Translations under genes and position numbers: made by a program
Part shown: piece after piece, positions 5,035-5,667 of the stretch
Layout of the letters: the number at the start of each line of letters is the position of its first letter
How positions within the stretch are numbered: the stretch's first letter is position 1
Notes under the pieces: generated by a model
Told to the model about the DNA's origin: nothing
Databases searched by the model: none
Seen by the model: the letters and a program-made list of their open reading frames with translations, nothing else
Assembly: GCA_024224995.1 (NCBI GenBank)
Contig: JAAENB010001284.1
Location: 1 to 5,667, forward strand
DNA from: a bacterium
Lineage (GTDB): Bacteria > Spirochaetota > UBA4802 > UBA5550
Direction: 5' to 3'
DNA length: 5,667 nt

Positions 5035-5667
5035 ATGCTGCAATATATATTAAAAGGATACAACCCCGAAACCATCTTGTTTATTTATGATGCCCTGTAT
5101 TTCCCACTGGGATTCTTAGGCATTGTCCTTGCCATGTTTTTTTCCTTAAAAAGACTGATTGCCTTCGGTTATGGCCTGCCAAAGGTCAGAAAATATCTGC
5201 TGTTTCTCCTTATAATGTTCCCCCTGGGATTCGCCGGTTCCCGTGCCGCTGAGATATTTTATTATCATCCTTCACTATGGTCACTCGATTTTTTCACAAA
5301 GATCATGGTATCCGGGTCGGTACATACCTATCACGGAGCTCTTATAACGGGGACACTGGTAATCTGTCTCATTGGAGCTATCTTGAAGTTCAAATTATGG
5401 CACATTCTTGACACCATGTTCATCTATGTGCCCATGGCCCACGTCATTGGAAGGACTGCCTGCTTTTTCATCGGCTGCTGCTGGGGTGAAGTAGTATATT
5501 TTTCCTTCCTGGGGAGGGAGTATATGATCCCCCACCCTGTCCCCCTCTACGAGATTTGCATTAACGCGGCTCTCTTCATTGGCCTGCGGTTTGTACACTA
5601 TTCGATATATACTCCCGAAGAAGAAAAAAAGGAATGGAGAGGAATGGTTTTCTGCCTTTATTTAATA
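5035..5667 (+). CDS. Lgt-family (prolipoprotein diacylglyceryl transferase-like) membrane protein, 3' end beyond window
   Basis: The visible 211 residues match the Lgt family, which transfers diacylglyceryl from phosphatidylglycerol to the lipobox cysteine of prolipoproteins in the inner membrane. Membrane segments lie near 14-37, 53-69, 99-117, 123-140 and 172-188. Family landmarks are GSRAAEIFYY (68-77, the GAR-type arginine), HTYHGALITG (97-106, the catalytic-region His-Gly), HVIGRTACFFIGCCWG (136-151, the Lgt signature region) and HPVPLYE (167-173). In classical Lgt the signature reads GRxGN; here the Asn position is Cys and is followed by GCCxG. That variant is common among Lgt-like paralogues, so the substrate may differ from ordinary prolipoproteins. 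The frame is closed by TAG just upstream (5029-5031), making ATG 5035 the first start, although no Shine-Dalgarno is visible. The last conserved part, including the late essential Arg, would lie beyond the right edge. It stands apart from the previous gene, separated by the hairpin. Confidence 0.9.
   Translation, partial: MLQYILKGYNPETILFIYDALYFPLGFLGIVLAMFFSLKRLIAFGYGLPKVRKYLLFLLIMFPLGFAGSRAAEIFYYHPSLWSLDFFTKIMVSGSVHTYHGALITGTLVICLIGAILKFKLWHILDTMFIYVPMAHVIGRTACFFIGCCWGEVVYFSFLGREYMIPHPVPLYEICINAALFIGLRFVHYSIYTPEEEKKEWRGMVFCLYLI

Noticed and set aside
5395..5598. 67-codon minus-strand open frame opposite the Lgt-like gene
   Set aside because: The plus strand encodes conserved Lgt motifs across the whole stretch, so the minus frame is a shadow.

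Overview
The window is bacterial chromosomal DNA of moderate to low GC. It holds five genes separated by long, structured intergenic regions, with no rRNA, tRNA, CRISPR array, transposase or phage gene. The lineage cannot be named with confidence. The promoters are classical sigma70 type and there is a predicted exported protein and an Lgt-family membrane protein, so a mesophilic bacterium is the safest statement. Base composition is uneven: lines sampled in the 1394-2290 gene run at about 28-37% GC, while a line in the 3318-4934 gene reaches about 57%.

Layout. (1) Positions 286-948 (+) encode a seven-segment membrane protein behind a sigma70 promoter that matches the consensus at all 12 positions. 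(2) Positions 949-1393 hold no convincing gene but carry copy A of a conserved intergenic element. (3) Positions 1394-2290 (+) encode an AT-rich protein with an N-terminal zinc-ribbon like that of the competence protein CoiA. It converges, with only 25 bases between, on (4) 2882-2316 (-), a three-helix membrane protein with a Cys-containing outer domain. (5) Positions 2883-3317 form a divergent regulatory region. It contains a perfect 13-bp hairpin, copy B of the element, a run of ATTAAT hexamers at exact 10-bp spacing, and a strong promoter. (6) Positions 3318-4934 (+) encode a 538-residue exported or membrane-anchored protein with several hallmarks of the MACPF pore-forming fold. (7) A large hairpin at 4952-4986 separates it from (8) an Lgt-like gene starting at 5035 and running off the right edge.

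The genes do not form an obvious operon; each seems separately controlled. The parts most worth following up are the MACPF-like protein with its helically phased promoter region, and the two-copy intergenic element, which matches no RNA family or repeat I recognise.
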